A stretch of 64,000 nucleotides of DNA from Caproiciproducens sp. CPB-2. GTDB lineage: Bacteria > Bacillota > Clostridia > Oscillospirales > Acutalibacteraceae. Numbering within the stretch: position 1 is the stretch's first letter; every line of letters begins with the position of its first letter. The stretch is taken from NCBI RefSeq assembly GCF_036287215.1, contig NZ_CP142860.1, positions 806,001 through 870,000 of the forward strand. Direction: 5' to 3'. The notes beneath the pieces were generated by a model, which was given only the letters and a program-made list of their open reading frames with translations, was not told the DNA's origin and searched no databases. The position numbers and the translations under genes were made by a program. Shown piece by piece: positions 33,729 through 42,987 of the stretch.

Positions 33729-35678
33729 ATGAATAGAAAATTGAAACCAAGGCAATATGAAATACTGAAAATTTTAGTTACTTCCTCCGCCCCGCTGGAT
33801 ATCACCTTTTTCCGCGACGAACTGAAAAAAAGTGAACGGACCGTCTGGTATGACATCAATGAACTGAAGAAAATCTGCGCGGAAAAAAACGTGGAAATAC
33901 GCCACCGCTCAAAGTGGGGGTTCTACATACCGGTCGAACAAAAGCCCAGGTGCTCGGAAATCCTGATTGCCGGACGGCCCGAAAAGGACGCGGGATTTCT
34001 GAAGAGTATTGAAGATGAGCGCATTTTAAACCTTTTCTTTTATTTCTATGTGAAGAAAAGAGACGTCACGGCGGAGCTGCTCGCCAGAGAATTTTATATC
34101 TCCCGGTCCACTCTGATGAGAATCGTACCGCGGTTTGACGAATATTTCGATAACCGGATTCATCTGTCCTCCCTCAAAACAGGGGGCTATGAGCTTCAGG
34201 GGGACGAATTTACCATTCGCCATATTCTGGCGGAACGGCTGGCTCAGTATTTTAAGGGAAGCTATACGGCGGAAGACTGGTATCTGCTTTTGCCCGACCC
34301 GTTGAAAAAATACATCAATCTTCAAAGGATCATTACGATCAGCAATGAGATCAAAAGAGTAAATGAGCAGTATAATGTCTGGATTTCCAACAGCGGTTTT
34401 TTAAATCTGCTGTCTTATTGCATTGCGGGCGATATACGGAAATACTTCTGCAGCCCCGGGGATTCTGCGGACGATTCGCAGGGGTATGCCGAAACTCTTT
34501 TAAAAAGGCTGAACAAAAAGATCGACAAAACGGAACTGGGTTATCTGAAGTCCGTTCTGATGGAAAACGAAATCATCGTCAATATTCAGGAAATCGAGGA
34601 GCAGAAGGTCAATTCCAGCCTGCAGAAGATTCTAAAGTTCTTGAAAACGCAGGAAGAAAAAGGCAGCTACAAGTTTGATATGACCTCTCTTTTTGACGAT
34701 TTATACGGGCATCTGAAAAGCTCGCTGTTCCTGTTCCTCAACGCGAAGGAGAAAAAAGAGGAGAACTATATTGTTATCCGTGAGGTAAAAGAAAATTACC
34801 TCGACTTCTACCGCATGGCACAAGAGTGTTCCAACATCCTGAAACAGGATTTTTCAATTGATTTTACGGAAACGGAAGTTTGCTATATTGCCGTTTACTT
34901 ATATAAAAACTGCAAAAATCAATTAAACAGGAAGAAAAATGTTCTGCTGGTCTGCGGAACGGGCAAGGGCCTGTCGAACCTGCTGGCCATCCGGCTGGGC
35001 AACGTGTTTCCCATGCTGAATATCGCGGGACAGGTTTCTCCTTATCAGCTTTCCAATATGAATTTCGGGAAAGCGGTCGACTTTGTCATATCGACCATCC
35101 CGCTGAACATCACAAGCATACCGGTTCTGAAAATCTCACAGATACTTCCGATGGAGGACATCAAACGCATTCAGGAGTTTCTTGACTACGGCAAACTGGT
35201 CGATGAGATTCCCCTGCAGGAGAAAAACCGGGCCTCCTTTAACTCAAAGGACGACCCGTTTGAAATAGCCGGAACCGTTCAGCAGAAAACAGCCTTTCAT
35301 AATCTGACCTATGCCGCCAATATCATCAGCAAGCTGATTTTGACGCTTTTGGAATATACCTCCAAATTCCCGGAGAATTACAGGATGAGTCAGGATGTGC
35401 TTCTCGGCATGGTGATCCATATGAGCATGGCTGTTCCACGGTGGTTTCAGGGCTCGGATCACGATACCCCGCCCGAAATCGCGGAAGAGTACATCAGGAT
35501 CGCGAATGACCACAGGGTGATTTACGAGATCATGGAGCAGTTCTTTAAGCTGGTGGAAAACTCCCTGCAGGTGAGTATCAGCATAGAAGAAAAAATAGCG
35601 TTTTTCTTATACATTATAGGAGGAAATGAGGATGAAAGTACTAACGATCAAAAAGGGGAGGCTGATTTCCCCGGTTAA
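33729..35678 (+). CDS. PRD-containing transcriptional regulator (BglG/MtlR-like)
   Basis: A 649-aa regulator: two N-terminal helix-turn-helix segments (LDITFFRDELKKSERTVWYDI and LLAREFYISRSTLMRIV), PTS regulation domains (about 190-400), an EIIB-like domain with VLLVCGTGKGLSN, and a C-terminal PRD-like helical segment. It likely controls the following operon in response to PTS phosphorylation. Its last 47 bases overlap the amidohydrolase gene. ATG 33729 is only weakly supported by GGATGG upstream. Confidence 0.88.
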   Translation: MNRKLKPRQYEILKILVTSSAPLDITFFRDELKKSERTVWYDINELKKICAEKNVEIRHRSKWGFYIPVEQKPRCSEILIAGRPEKDAGFLKSIEDERILNLFFYFYVKKRDVTAELLAREFYISRSTLMRIVPRFDEYFDNRIHLSSLKTGGYELQGDEFTIRHILAERLAQYFKGSYTAEDWYLLLPDPLKKYINLQRIITISNEIKRVNEQYNVWISNSGFLNLLSYCIAGDIRKYFCSPGDSADDSQGYAETLLKRLNKKIDKTELGYLKSVLMENEIIVNIQEIEEQKVNSSLQKILKFLKTQEEKGSYKFDMTSLFDDLYGHLKSSLFLFLNAKEKKEENYIVIREVKENYLDFYRMAQECSNILKQDFSIDFTETEVCYIAVYLYKNCKNQLNRKKNVLLVCGTGKGLSNLLAIRLGNVFPMLNIAGQVSPYQLSNMNFGKAVDFVISTIPLNITSIPVLKISQILPMEDIKRIQEFLDYGKLVDEIPLQEKNRASFNSKDDPFEIAGTVQQKTAFHNLTYAANIISKLILTLLEYTSKFPENYRMSQDVLLGMVIHMSMAVPRWFQGSDHDTPPEIAEEYIRIANDHRVIYEIMEQFFKLVENSLQVSISIEEKIAFFLYIIGGNEDESTNDQKGEADFPG

Positions 35679-36762
35679 CGGATATCACGGGGATGTCAGG
35701 GATATTCTGGTCAGGGACGGAGTCATCGCGGCAGTCGGGGATTCCATCGATCCCCAGGGGACCGTCGTCGATGCACGGGGATGTATCGTTACCCCCGGCT
35801 TCATCGATATCCATACGCACTGTTACCCGAAGGTATCGCTGGGAATGGAACCGGATGAGCTGGGTATCCGGCGGGGGTCTACGGCGATTCTGGACGCCGG
35901 GAGCAGCGGCGCGGACAATTACGAGGATTTCCGGGAGAACTATATTGAAAAAAGCGGAACAAAAGTATTTACCCTTTTAAACCTCGCCAAAGAAGGGCTC
36001 ACCCACGGCCATGAGCTGAGCGACAGGAAGAATATCGACATTCCCCGGCTGAAGGAGATGCTCCAAAAATATCCGGACAACATCGTGGGGCTGAAGGCCA
36101 GAGCCAGCGCCAGCGTCGTCTGCGCCATGGGGCTGGAGCCCATCGCGCTTGCGGTCAGGACGGCCCGCGAGGTGGGCAAGCCGCTGATGGTGCACGTCGG
36201 GAACCGCCCTCCGGAATTTACGGAGGTGCTGGACCTGCTGCAGAAAAACGATGTCGTGACCCACTCCTTCCACGGAAAGGCGGGCGGCATCCTCGACGAA
36301 GAGGGACATGTGATCCCACAGGCGCGCAGGGCCAGGGAAAGGGGAGTCCAGTTTGATGTGGGCCACGGAGTCGCGAGCTTCAGCTTCCGCGTGTTTGAGC
36401 GGGCGCTGAGGGACGGTTTCGACTGCGATATGATCTCTACCGATTTACATATTGAAAATTATAACGGGCCTGTTTACAGCCTGGCGGCTGTTGTCAGCAA
36501 GACCATCAACTGCGGGGAAGAGCTGGAAAACGCGGTGGCGAAGTGCACCAGCGTACCGGCCAGACATTTCGGCCTGAAAGGGCTGGGGGAGATCGTCGTC
36601 GGCATGACCGCCGACTTTAACGTTATGGAACTGACGTCCTGCGAGGAAACCGTGCTGGATTCCATCGGCGATTCCCTGAAACTGAAACAAAAGCTTGTAT
36701 TAAAGAAAACGATATACAGTAGAGGTAATGAAAGTGCAATCATGGAACACGCTGTTAAATGA
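35632..36762 (+). CDS. Amidohydrolase/deacetylase family metallohydrolase
   Basis: A 376-aa TIM-barrel metal hydrolase with the PGFIDIHTHCYP metal motif near residue 60, a carboxylated-Lys candidate in NIVGLKARAS, HVGNRPP, THSFHGKAGG, FDVGHG and the ISTDLHI aspartate. It belongs to the amidohydrolase type found with DgaE/DgaF-like genes, and may deacylate an N-acyl sugar acid. ATG 35632 has AGGAGG at eight bases; ATG 35626 is too close to it. Confidence 0.88.
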   Translation: MKVLTIKKGRLISPVNGYHGDVRDILVRDGVIAAVGDSIDPQGTVVDARGCIVTPGFIDIHTHCYPKVSLGMEPDELGIRRGSTAILDAGSSGADNYEDFRENYIEKSGTKVFTLLNLAKEGLTHGHELSDRKNIDIPRLKEMLQKYPDNIVGLKARASASVVCAMGLEPIALAVRTAREVGKPLMVHVGNRPPEFTEVLDLLQKNDVVTHSFHGKAGGILDEEGHVIPQARRARERGVQFDVGHGVASFSFRVFERALRDGFDCDMISTDLHIENYNGPVYSLAAVVSKTINCGEELENAVAKCTSVPARHFGLKGLGEIVVGMTADFNVMELTSCEETVLDSIGDSLKLKQKLVLKKTIYSRGNESAIMEHAVK

Positions 36763-37105
36763 AAGTAAGCTGGATATCTCTGTAAAAAACGAGTTTATCC
36801 GGTGCTATCGGGAAGCAAAGGAAAAATTGAAATCGTATGGGATCGTGATGGATGAAGAGGCGGACTTCATGTTCGCAAACCATATCCTGGCTTTGCTCAA
36901 AAGGGTAAAGACCCGTTCGTTTGTAGAGGATATGGAAGAGGAAGATTTCGAACAGGTGCCCCAAAAAGTGTATGACATGGCGGAAGACATTGTCGGGGGC
37001 TTGTTTGAAAAAGAACATCTGCCCATCAATCAAACAGAAGTATTTCTTGTGGCAACCCATATAGAAATGACAATCCAAAAGACAAAAGGAGGAACAGAAC
37101 AATGA
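36728..37105 (+). CDS. Stand-alone PRD-domain protein
   Basis: A 125-aa protein consisting of one PTS regulation domain (ADFMFANHILALLKRVK and FLVATHIEMTIQ hold the conserved histidines). It has no DNA-binding domain, so it may modulate the regulator or transporter. Overlaps the amidohydrolase end and the next gene start. A GTG at 36734 has better spacing to AGAGGT than ATG 36728. Confidence 0.82.
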   Translation: MKVQSWNTLLNESKLDISVKNEFIRCYREAKEKLKSYGIVMDEEADFMFANHILALLKRVKTRSFVEDMEEEDFEQVPQKVYDMAEDIVGGLFEKEHLPINQTEVFLVATHIEMTIQKTKGGTEQ

Positions 37106-37470
37106 GTGAAAAAAAGGTGCTGGTCGTGATCGGACACCGTATGGGGAAAGGTCAGGCCGTCGCCCGCGGAGTGGAAAAGGCCGGGGGAACGGCCATCGTG
37201 ATTCCGGGAATGGCCGCGGATATGAAGCTGGGGGACGTGATGCATGAAAACAATGCGGACCTCGGGATCAGCTTCTGCGGAAGCGGCGGCGCCGGCGCGC
37301 TGACGGCAAAGACCAAATACGGTTATCCGGCAAAATCCGAGCTTCGTTCCGTAGAGGCAGCCTGTACTGCCGTGGAAGAAGGGTGCAAGGTGGTCGGTCT
37401 GGGATTTCTGGATGTGGAAGAGCTGGGCCAGAGGCTGGTAGAAACTTATCGCAAGGTCCACGGTGAATAA
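37102..37470 (+). CDS. Glycine-rich SFCGS family protein
   Basis: A 122-aa protein of the conserved but uncharacterised SFCGS family: VLVVIGHRMGKGQAVARGVEK, then the signature ISFCGSGGAGALTAKTKYG around residue 55. The Cys-Gly-Ser-Gly loop resembles the phosphocysteine loop of PTS EIIB proteins (my inference). ATG overlaps the PRD stop (ATGA). Confidence 0.88.
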   Translation: MSEKKVLVVIGHRMGKGQAVARGVEKAGGTAIVIPGMAADMKLGDVMHENNADLGISFCGSGGAGALTAKTKYGYPAKSELRSVEAACTAVEEGCKVVGLGFLDVEELGQRLVETYRKVHGE

Positions 37471-37472
37471 GT

Positions 37473-37787
37473 ATGCTGAATAATCTGCAAAACAAGCAGC
37501 TGCTGAAAGAAATCAGCCACGAGCTTGTGGTTACCGCAAGCGGAGATTCTTTGGAAAGTGTTACAGGCAAGCTTTTCCAGAATATGCGGAAACAAATCTT
37601 CGCGGAGTTCCGGAAACCGATTATCCAGATGGAAGCCGAGGAAGTCTTTTTTCAAAAGGTGGATACAAAGAGCCGGACGGAGCATTTTATGCTGTTCTTC
37701 TGGCCGAGGGAGAAAGTCGCTTATACCATTACCGCCAAAATCGTGGTGAAAGTAAAGTATCTTGATATTGCGAAGGAGGAGCTTTAA
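37473..37787 (+). CDS. DUF4312 family protein
   Basis: A 104-aa soluble protein of the DUF4312 family, with EAEEVFFQKVDT and a conserved-type FMLFFWPREKVAYT region. It always travels with the SFCGS, DUF4311 and DUF4310 genes in this kind of operon. Function unknown. Its stop directly abuts the next ATG. Confidence 0.88.
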   Translation: MLNNLQNKQLLKEISHELVVTASGDSLESVTGKLFQNMRKQIFAEFRKPIIQMEAEEVFFQKVDTKSRTEHFMLFFWPREKVAYTITAKIVVKVKYLDIAKEEL

Positions 37788-38510
37788 ATGTTGGAGATCA
37801 TTCTTTATTCCTTGATTATCGGGGCTGTCGGCGGGGGCTGTATTGCCGCCGGCGCGGCGCGCATGTTTCACGCGCCGGAAGTACAGGCAATGGGGTCTTT
37901 CCGAACACTGGGCGAAATGAACGCCTGCAACGGGGACCCGATCGCCCATTTTTCGTTTGGACTGGGATTTTTCTTTTCCTCAGCGGCTTCAGCTGTCGCG
38001 GCCGGTGCCTTGACGCAGGATGTGTTTCACAGAATCGTTACAAACTGGGGCGCGGCGGTTCTGCTGTTGAAAAACAGAAATATGGAGGAGACGGTCTGGA
38101 ATCCGAGAAAGATGATGCTGGCCGGTTCCGCGGTGGGCGCGGTCGTCGTTGTTTTCCTGAACACCATGTCTCAGCTCATTCCGGAAAAGCTGTCCCTGAT
38201 TGCAAAAAATGTACTGACCCCTGCCACCGGATGGCTGATCAATCCGGTCATGCCCGCTATTTTCTGGCTGGCCGCTGTTGATGCCGGAAAGGTAGTCGGA
38301 ATATGGGGGACCGTGCTGGGCGGAGTCTCCGCGCTGATTTCCGGAAATGCGGTGCCCGGTATCGTACTGGGAATTCTGATTGGAAAATCCGCTGAAGAAA
38401 ACGGCTATAAGAGCAGAATGGTCCAGATATTGATCGGCATCGTGGTGATCATGTTTGTCGCGATCGCTTATTTCAGGGGATTTTTCGGCAAGTTCGTTAT
38501 CGGTTCATGA
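37788..38510 (+). CDS. DUF4311 family membrane protein
   Basis: A 240-aa polytopic membrane protein with about six to seven hydrophobic segments, including a Gly/Ala-rich N-terminal one (IIGAVGGGCIAAGAARMFHAP) with the following MGSFRTLGEMNACNGDP loop. Probably one of two transporter subunits with DUF4310. GGAGGAG ribosome site. Confidence 0.88.
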   Translation: MLEIILYSLIIGAVGGGCIAAGAARMFHAPEVQAMGSFRTLGEMNACNGDPIAHFSFGLGFFFSSAASAVAAGALTQDVFHRIVTNWGAAVLLLKNRNMEETVWNPRKMMLAGSAVGAVVVVFLNTMSQLIPEKLSLIAKNVLTPATGWLINPVMPAIFWLAAVDAGKVVGIWGTVLGGVSALISGNAVPGIVLGILIGKSAEENGYKSRMVQILIGIVVIMFVAIAYFRGFFGKFVIGS

Positions 38511-38538
38511 TTCTGATACATACAGGAGGAAATCTTAA

Positions 38539-39186
38539 ATGGAAAAGAGAACATTTTCGGAAAAATTTGATGCCTTCATGATGAAAGACAGTACCTTTAT
38601 TCTGCTCGTGATGGGAGCGGCCGCCTCGATCTTTGCCGGAACCTATCTGTTTATCAAATTCGGTACCGGCGCGTTTAATGAAATCTCCATCGTCGCCATG
38701 CTGACCGACGGGATGAGCAGCGGCGATTACGCGGCAGCCGCGGGCTTTGCCGCTGGGTTCCTGATCGCCAGAATTCTGGAAGGGCCGCTGGTCGGTCTGA
38801 TGGATATCGGCGGAAGCCTGATGACCGGCGTAGGCATCGGCATCCCGGCAGTGTTTTTGTCCATGGGCTGGAAGTTCCCGTTTTCCAATTTCTTTGCCGC
38901 GTTAATCGTAGGCGCGGTGATTGGAATTGTCATTGGTGTTGTGCTGATTATTATCCGCAAGGTAGTGCCGGAAGGCATGACCGTCGGCGGTACCAGCATC
39001 ATGATGGGCGCCGGCAATGCGGTGGGACGTTACCTTGCTCCGCTGATTGTCGTCGCGGCAACACAGTATAATGTTTTTGCGGGAATCGGCGCGATTGTCG
39101 GGGCGGCAATTTTCTACAAGTGGGGCAAAGAAATGACCGGCGGCGCCATTCTGGGCGCCATGATTCTGGGTGCGATTTTTCTGTAA
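38539..39186 (+). CDS. DUF4310 family membrane protein
   Basis: A 215-aa membrane protein with about six hydrophobic segments and a Gly-rich core (VGLMDIGGSLMTGVGIGIPAV, and GGTSIMMGAGNAVGRYL). Paired with DUF4311; together they probably form the membrane part of an uncharacterised transporter. AGGAGG before the ATG. Confidence 0.88.
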   Translation: MEKRTFSEKFDAFMMKDSTFILLVMGAAASIFAGTYLFIKFGTGAFNEISIVAMLTDGMSSGDYAAAAGFAAGFLIARILEGPLVGLMDIGGSLMTGVGIGIPAVFLSMGWKFPFSNFFAALIVGAVIGIVIGVVLIIIRKVVPEGMTVGGTSIMMGAGNAVGRYLAPLIVVAATQYNVFAGIGAIVGAAIFYKWGKEMTGGAILGAMILGAIFL

Positions 39187-39218
39187 TGAACAGTGAAAGG
39201 GATTAAAGAGAATTCAAA

Positions 39219-40325
39219 ATGAGTGTATATCAGGATATCGGATTAAAAAGGGTGGTTAACTGCTGCGGGCGCGTAACCCTGCTGGGTGTTTCCACCCTGA
39301 GCGATGAAGTGGCCCGGGCCGCGGCCGCCGGGGGACAGTCCTATGTGGTGATCGAGGATTTGATCAACCGCGCAGGCGAGATTATTTCCCGGTACACAGG
39401 GGGCGAGGACAGCTGCGTGGCGTCCTGCGCTTCCGCCGCGATTTGCCTCACAGTGGCCGGGCTGATCTCAAAAGGGAAAAAATCGATTATGGACCGCCTT
39501 CCGGACTCCGCAGGGCTTCCGAATGAAATTGTTCTTCAGAAGGGGCACAGCATCGAATTCGGGGCGCCGATGACGACGATGCTCCGGCTTGGAGGCGGGG
39601 TGCCGGTGGAAGCGGGCACCGTGAATGAAGTCGTCCCGGAGGACGTGGAAGAGGCCATCAACGAAAGAACGGTTGCTTTGCTGTATGTCAAGAGCCATCA
39701 CTGCGTGCAGAAGGGGATGCTGGATATCGAAACAATGCGGAATATCGCGCACCGTCACCAGCTCCCCCTGATCATCGACGCGGCGGCGGAAGAGGATTTC
39801 CGGAAATACCTCGCCATGGGGGCCGATCTGGTGGTGTACAGCGGGGCAAAGGCCCTTGAAGCGACGACCTCCGGATTTGTGACCGGGAAAAAGGAATATA
39901 TCGAGTATGCAAAAAAGCAGTACCACGGAATCGGACGCCCCATGAAGATCGGCAAAGAAGGCATTATGGGCCTTTTGAAGGCTTTGGACCGCTATGAAAA
40001 CAAGGACCGCGAAAAGGAAGTCAAAGAGAATCTGGGAAAAGTGCGCTACCTGTGCGACGAGATCAACAGGATTCCCGGCCTGAAGGCGGTTCAGATCCAG
40101 GATGAAGCGGGCCGGGCGATTTACCGGGCCAGAGTGACGGTGGACACGGCGGTCAGCGACAAAAAGATCGAGGACATCAACAGGGAGCTGCGCGCCGGGG
40201 ACCCCATTATTTACTGCCGGGCCGAATTTCTGAATCTGGGCAAGCTGGACCTTGACCCGAGACCGCTGTGCGAGGGCGACAAGGAACTGATTGTAAGCAG
40301 ACTGAAAGAAATTATGAAGGGATGA
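39219..40325 (+). CDS. dgaE: DgaE-family PLP-dependent ammonia lyase
   Basis: A 368-aa SelA-like fold-type I PLP enzyme; the PLP lysine is in VVYSGAKALEATTSGFV and the Asp in LPLIIDAAAEEDF. Characterised DgaE converts D-glucosaminate 6-phosphate to 2-keto-3-deoxygluconate 6-phosphate plus ammonia. Followed after four bases by the matching aldolase gene, supporting the assignment; the exact substrate here is not proven. Confidence 0.88.
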   Translation: MSVYQDIGLKRVVNCCGRVTLLGVSTLSDEVARAAAAGGQSYVVIEDLINRAGEIISRYTGGEDSCVASCASAAICLTVAGLISKGKKSIMDRLPDSAGLPNEIVLQKGHSIEFGAPMTTMLRLGGGVPVEAGTVNEVVPEDVEEAINERTVALLYVKSHHCVQKGMLDIETMRNIAHRHQLPLIIDAAAEEDFRKYLAMGADLVVYSGAKALEATTSGFVTGKKEYIEYAKKQYHGIGRPMKIGKEGIMGLLKALDRYENKDREKEVKENLGKVRYLCDEINRIPGLKAVQIQDEAGRAIYRARVTVDTAVSDKKIEDINRELRAGDPIIYCRAEFLNLGKLDLDPRPLCEGDKELIVSRLKEIMKG

Positions 40326-40329
40326 AATC

Positions 40330-41064
40330 ATGGGAATCAATTACTATCATCATCGTGTATGCCTGAACGTGCTGGCCGGAAGCCTGAAAAACGCGGAAGA
40401 AATCTATCGGGCGGCGGAAAAGCATGTGGAGGCCGGCGTGCTCTCCGCCAGCTATCCGGATGTTCCGAGCGCGGTAGAGGATATGAAAAAATACATGGAC
40501 GTGCTGGAAGGGAATCTCTCTGTCGGGCTGGGCGGCGGAAATCCCGCTCAGTGGAAAGCGGTCGCGGAGATTGCAAGGGAAGTCAAGGCCAATCACTTTA
40601 ACCAGGTGTTTTCCGCGGTCGGCTGCACAAGGGCAAACGTGGGGAATGAATCCAGCCATATCAACGCCCTCGTGTCCCCCTCTGGAACGGCCGGAATGGT
40701 GAAGATCTCCACCGGGCCGCTGTCCAAGGACTGCGAACAGCCCGCGGTCATCCCGGTGGACACGGCCATTGCCATGATTCGGGAAATGGGCGGGAACTCC
40801 ATCAAGTTTTTCCCGATGGGCGGCTTGAAAAGCAGGGAAGAGCTGAAAGCGGTGGCGCAGGCCTGCGCCGGAAACCATTTCATTCTGGAGCCGACCGGCG
40901 GGATCAGCCCGGATAATTTCCGTGAAATTATGGAGATTATCTTACAGGCGGGTGTGGAAAAAATCATTCCGCATGTCTACAGCTCTATTATTGACAAAGA
41001 GAGCGGAAACACAAAGATTGACGAGGTAAGGAATCTGCTGTCGATCGTAAAAGAATTGGTATAA
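40330..41064 (+). CDS. dgaF: DgaF-family 2-keto-3-deoxy-phosphogluconate aldolase
   Basis: A 244-aa aldolase of the KDGP/DgaF type: VGLGGGNPAQWKAV, SPSGTAGMVKISTGP, the Schiff-base lysine in GGNSIKFFPMGG, and LEPTGGISPDNF. It would split KDGP to pyruvate and glyceraldehyde 3-phosphate, completing the pathway begun by DgaE. Confidence 0.9.
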   Translation: MGINYYHHRVCLNVLAGSLKNAEEIYRAAEKHVEAGVLSASYPDVPSAVEDMKKYMDVLEGNLSVGLGGGNPAQWKAVAEIAREVKANHFNQVFSAVGCTRANVGNESSHINALVSPSGTAGMVKISTGPLSKDCEQPAVIPVDTAIAMIREMGGNSIKFFPMGGLKSREELKAVAQACAGNHFILEPTGGISPDNFREIMEIILQAGVEKIIPHVYSSIIDKESGNTKIDEVRNLLSIVKELV

Positions 41065-41087
41065 ATTTAGAATTAGGAAAAGAAGAT

Positions 41088-41348
41088 ATGAAAGAATTTA
41101 CTTATACAATCAAAGATCAATTGGGAATTCATGCGAGGCCCGCCGGGATGCTGGTAAAGGAAGCGAAAAAGTTCAGCAGTTCGATTACCATCCGCGGCAA
41201 AGACGGGAAAAGCTCGGACGTTTCCAAAATTCTGAACCTGATGGCGATGGGCGTCAAGCACGGCGACGTCATCACGGTACAGGCTGACGGTAAGGACGAG
41301 GAAGCCGCTATCTCCGCGATGAAGACACTGGTTACCAACAATTTGTAG
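41088..41348 (+). CDS. HPr-family phosphocarrier protein (accessory, copy 2)
   Basis: An 86-aa HPr with His15 in GIHARPAG. At the regulatory serine position the alignment gives DVSKILNLMAMG: the Ser46 equivalent is Lys (one residue after a Ser), so HPr-kinase control may be lost. It closes the DUF4310-4312 operon, linking that system to PTS phosphotransfer. ATG behind AGGAAAAGAAG. Confidence 0.9.
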   Translation: MKEFTYTIKDQLGIHARPAGMLVKEAKKFSSSITIRGKDGKSSDVSKILNLMAMGVKHGDVITVQADGKDEEAAISAMKTLVTNNL

Positions 41349-41450
41349 GAGCGGAGACCCGTTCGGGCTTCCGGAGGTCCCTGCCGTGCGGATTGCCGGC
41401 AAAATTCCTTCCGACTCGGAAAATCTCCGCACAAAACGGGGCATAACCGT

Positions 41451-41489
41451 ACAGCCGGTGCAGTTGTTTTTAACAACTGCACCGGCTGT
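41451..41489. terminator. Convergent-gene hairpin
   Basis: A perfect 18-bp stem with a 3-base loop between the convergent HPr and GerAB-like genes. No T-run follows on either strand, so termination efficiency is uncertain. Confidence 0.6.
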
Positions 41490-41509
41490 AACAATATCGG
41501 GCCGCAGTA

Positions 41510-42631
41510 TTACTGAACGATGCCGGGAAGATCGCCGGGGAGATCGGCGGCCGGCTTTGTCTTTTTGCGGTTTCGGATTTCAGCGGAAATCCATATGATT
41601 ACGGGAAAAATCACTTCAAAAGGAGTCATGGAAATTACCAGAGAGGGAATCCGGTCAAAAACATCGCTCAGTTTTTGAAGATCCGACAGGCTGGTTGTCA
41701 ATATGATAAGAGTACAGGGAACGACCAGAAACTTTCGCTCCGTATTGCCGAGAATATGATAGAGTCCTAAAGAAGCGGAGTAAATACAGACACAGAGCTT
41801 TATAGTCCCGGCAAGCACCAGATTTACGCCAACCAGTATTTCAAATCTCTCGAAAAAATCGCCCAGAGAAGCCGTACTGATTGCCATATCGGACGAAAAA
41901 TAATAGATTGATGCCGACGGTCCTAAAACCAGCACATTCCGCAACCCTATCACCAAATGGGTTAATATGATCAGCAGCATAGAGTTTACGAGGATTTTTT
42001 TAGTGCTTTCTTTTCGGTCTATTTTGGAAAAGAAAGACAGACAGATGAAAGCTTCCGACCATGGAATGATAAATATTTTATAGGATGAATTCAAAATCAC
42101 TTTCAGATCGGAATTCATCACCGGCTTTAAATTTTCCAAATTCATATTACCAAGGCAAATCAGAGTGGAAACGCACACAAAGCCGATCACAAATTTTATC
42201 AGAAAATTCGAAGTACGGGCGATTGTTTCGGCTCCGCATGTAACAGCCGCTATGGTCATTATAATGAAAAATATGGAGGTAACGTTTCTTGGAGTGCTGT
42301 CCAAAGCGGTAGTTTTGATGTAAAGACTGAAAGAGCCCAGTACCCTGTACCCGATAAAGAGGGAAAAAAACACGCTGATAAGCGACATGACGGTTCCGAA
42401 GAAACGCCCGAATATGGCAAACAGCATTTCGTACAGATCTTTTTCCGGGTAAAGCCTTGTTAATCGGATATACAGTGCGGCCATCGGTATCATGAAAACA
42501 GCCGCAAGTAAAATCGATACCCAAAAGTCCTGCTTTACATCCTTATCGGCGCCGAAAAGGACGAGAGTCCCAAACCAGAACAGAGAAAAGAGGCTTGTCA
42601 TCTGTTTTCCCGTTATTTTGTAATTTGTCAT
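41510..42631 (-). CDS. GerAB/YndE-type spore germination permease
   Basis: A 373-aa amino-acid-permease-like protein with about ten membrane segments. It starts TNYKITGKQMTSLFSLFWFG and has the typical ITPFEV-like MTPFEVIFPVIIW near the end. Such proteins are the B subunit of germinant receptors. No A or C subunit is adjacent, so it is an orphan. Start 42631 is behind AGGAAG. Confidence 0.85.
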   Translation of the reverse strand: MTNYKITGKQMTSLFSLFWFGTLVLFGADKDVKQDFWVSILLAAVFMIPMAALYIRLTRLYPEKDLYEMLFAIFGRFFGTVMSLISVFFSLFIGYRVLGSFSLYIKTTALDSTPRNVTSIFFIIMTIAAVTCGAETIARTSNFLIKFVIGFVCVSTLICLGNMNLENLKPVMNSDLKVILNSSYKIFIIPWSEAFICLSFFSKIDRKESTKKILVNSMLLIILTHLVIGLRNVLVLGPSASIYYFSSDMAISTASLGDFFERFEILVGVNLVLAGTIKLCVCIYSASLGLYHILGNTERKFLVVPCTLIILTTSLSDLQKLSDVFDRIPSLVISMTPFEVIFPVIIWISAEIRNRKKTKPAADLPGDLPGIVQ

Positions 42632-42937
42632 TCTGTCTGCTTCCTCGCGTGAACAAAAAAATTTGGTGATCGGCAACAATCATTGCTATTATTCTCAAGA
42701 GCAGGGTAATTTACTCTAAGTGTGATAAGGGGAATTTGATTTCAGACCCCAAAAATCCGGCCCAAAGTTTACTGAAGCCATCCTGCATATTGTGGGTTTC
42801 TAACCGCTTTTTATACCCAAGAACAGCCAAACAAGGGAAACAGCTTCGGCCGGTATTATCGTACAGCCAGTGCGGTGGCCATTGATCTTGTCACATTGTA
42901 TCAGAATACAGCGATAAATGTTTTCATTGGGATTCGC

Positions 42938-42967
42938 TTGACTTTAAAACAAAAATTGTGCTAATAT
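42938..42967 (+). promoter_or_regulatory. Promoter of the DUF2798 gene
   Basis: TTGACT (42938-42943), 18-base spacer, TAATAT (42962-42967). The rest of 42632-42937 shows no gene I can support. Confidence 0.7.
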
Positions 42968-42987
42968 CTATTTGATCGAGTAGCTTT

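Noticed and set aside
42680-42930. Possible gene remnant between the GerAB-like and DUF2798 genes
   Set aside because: Short open stretches exist in several frames but none continues or matches a family I know.
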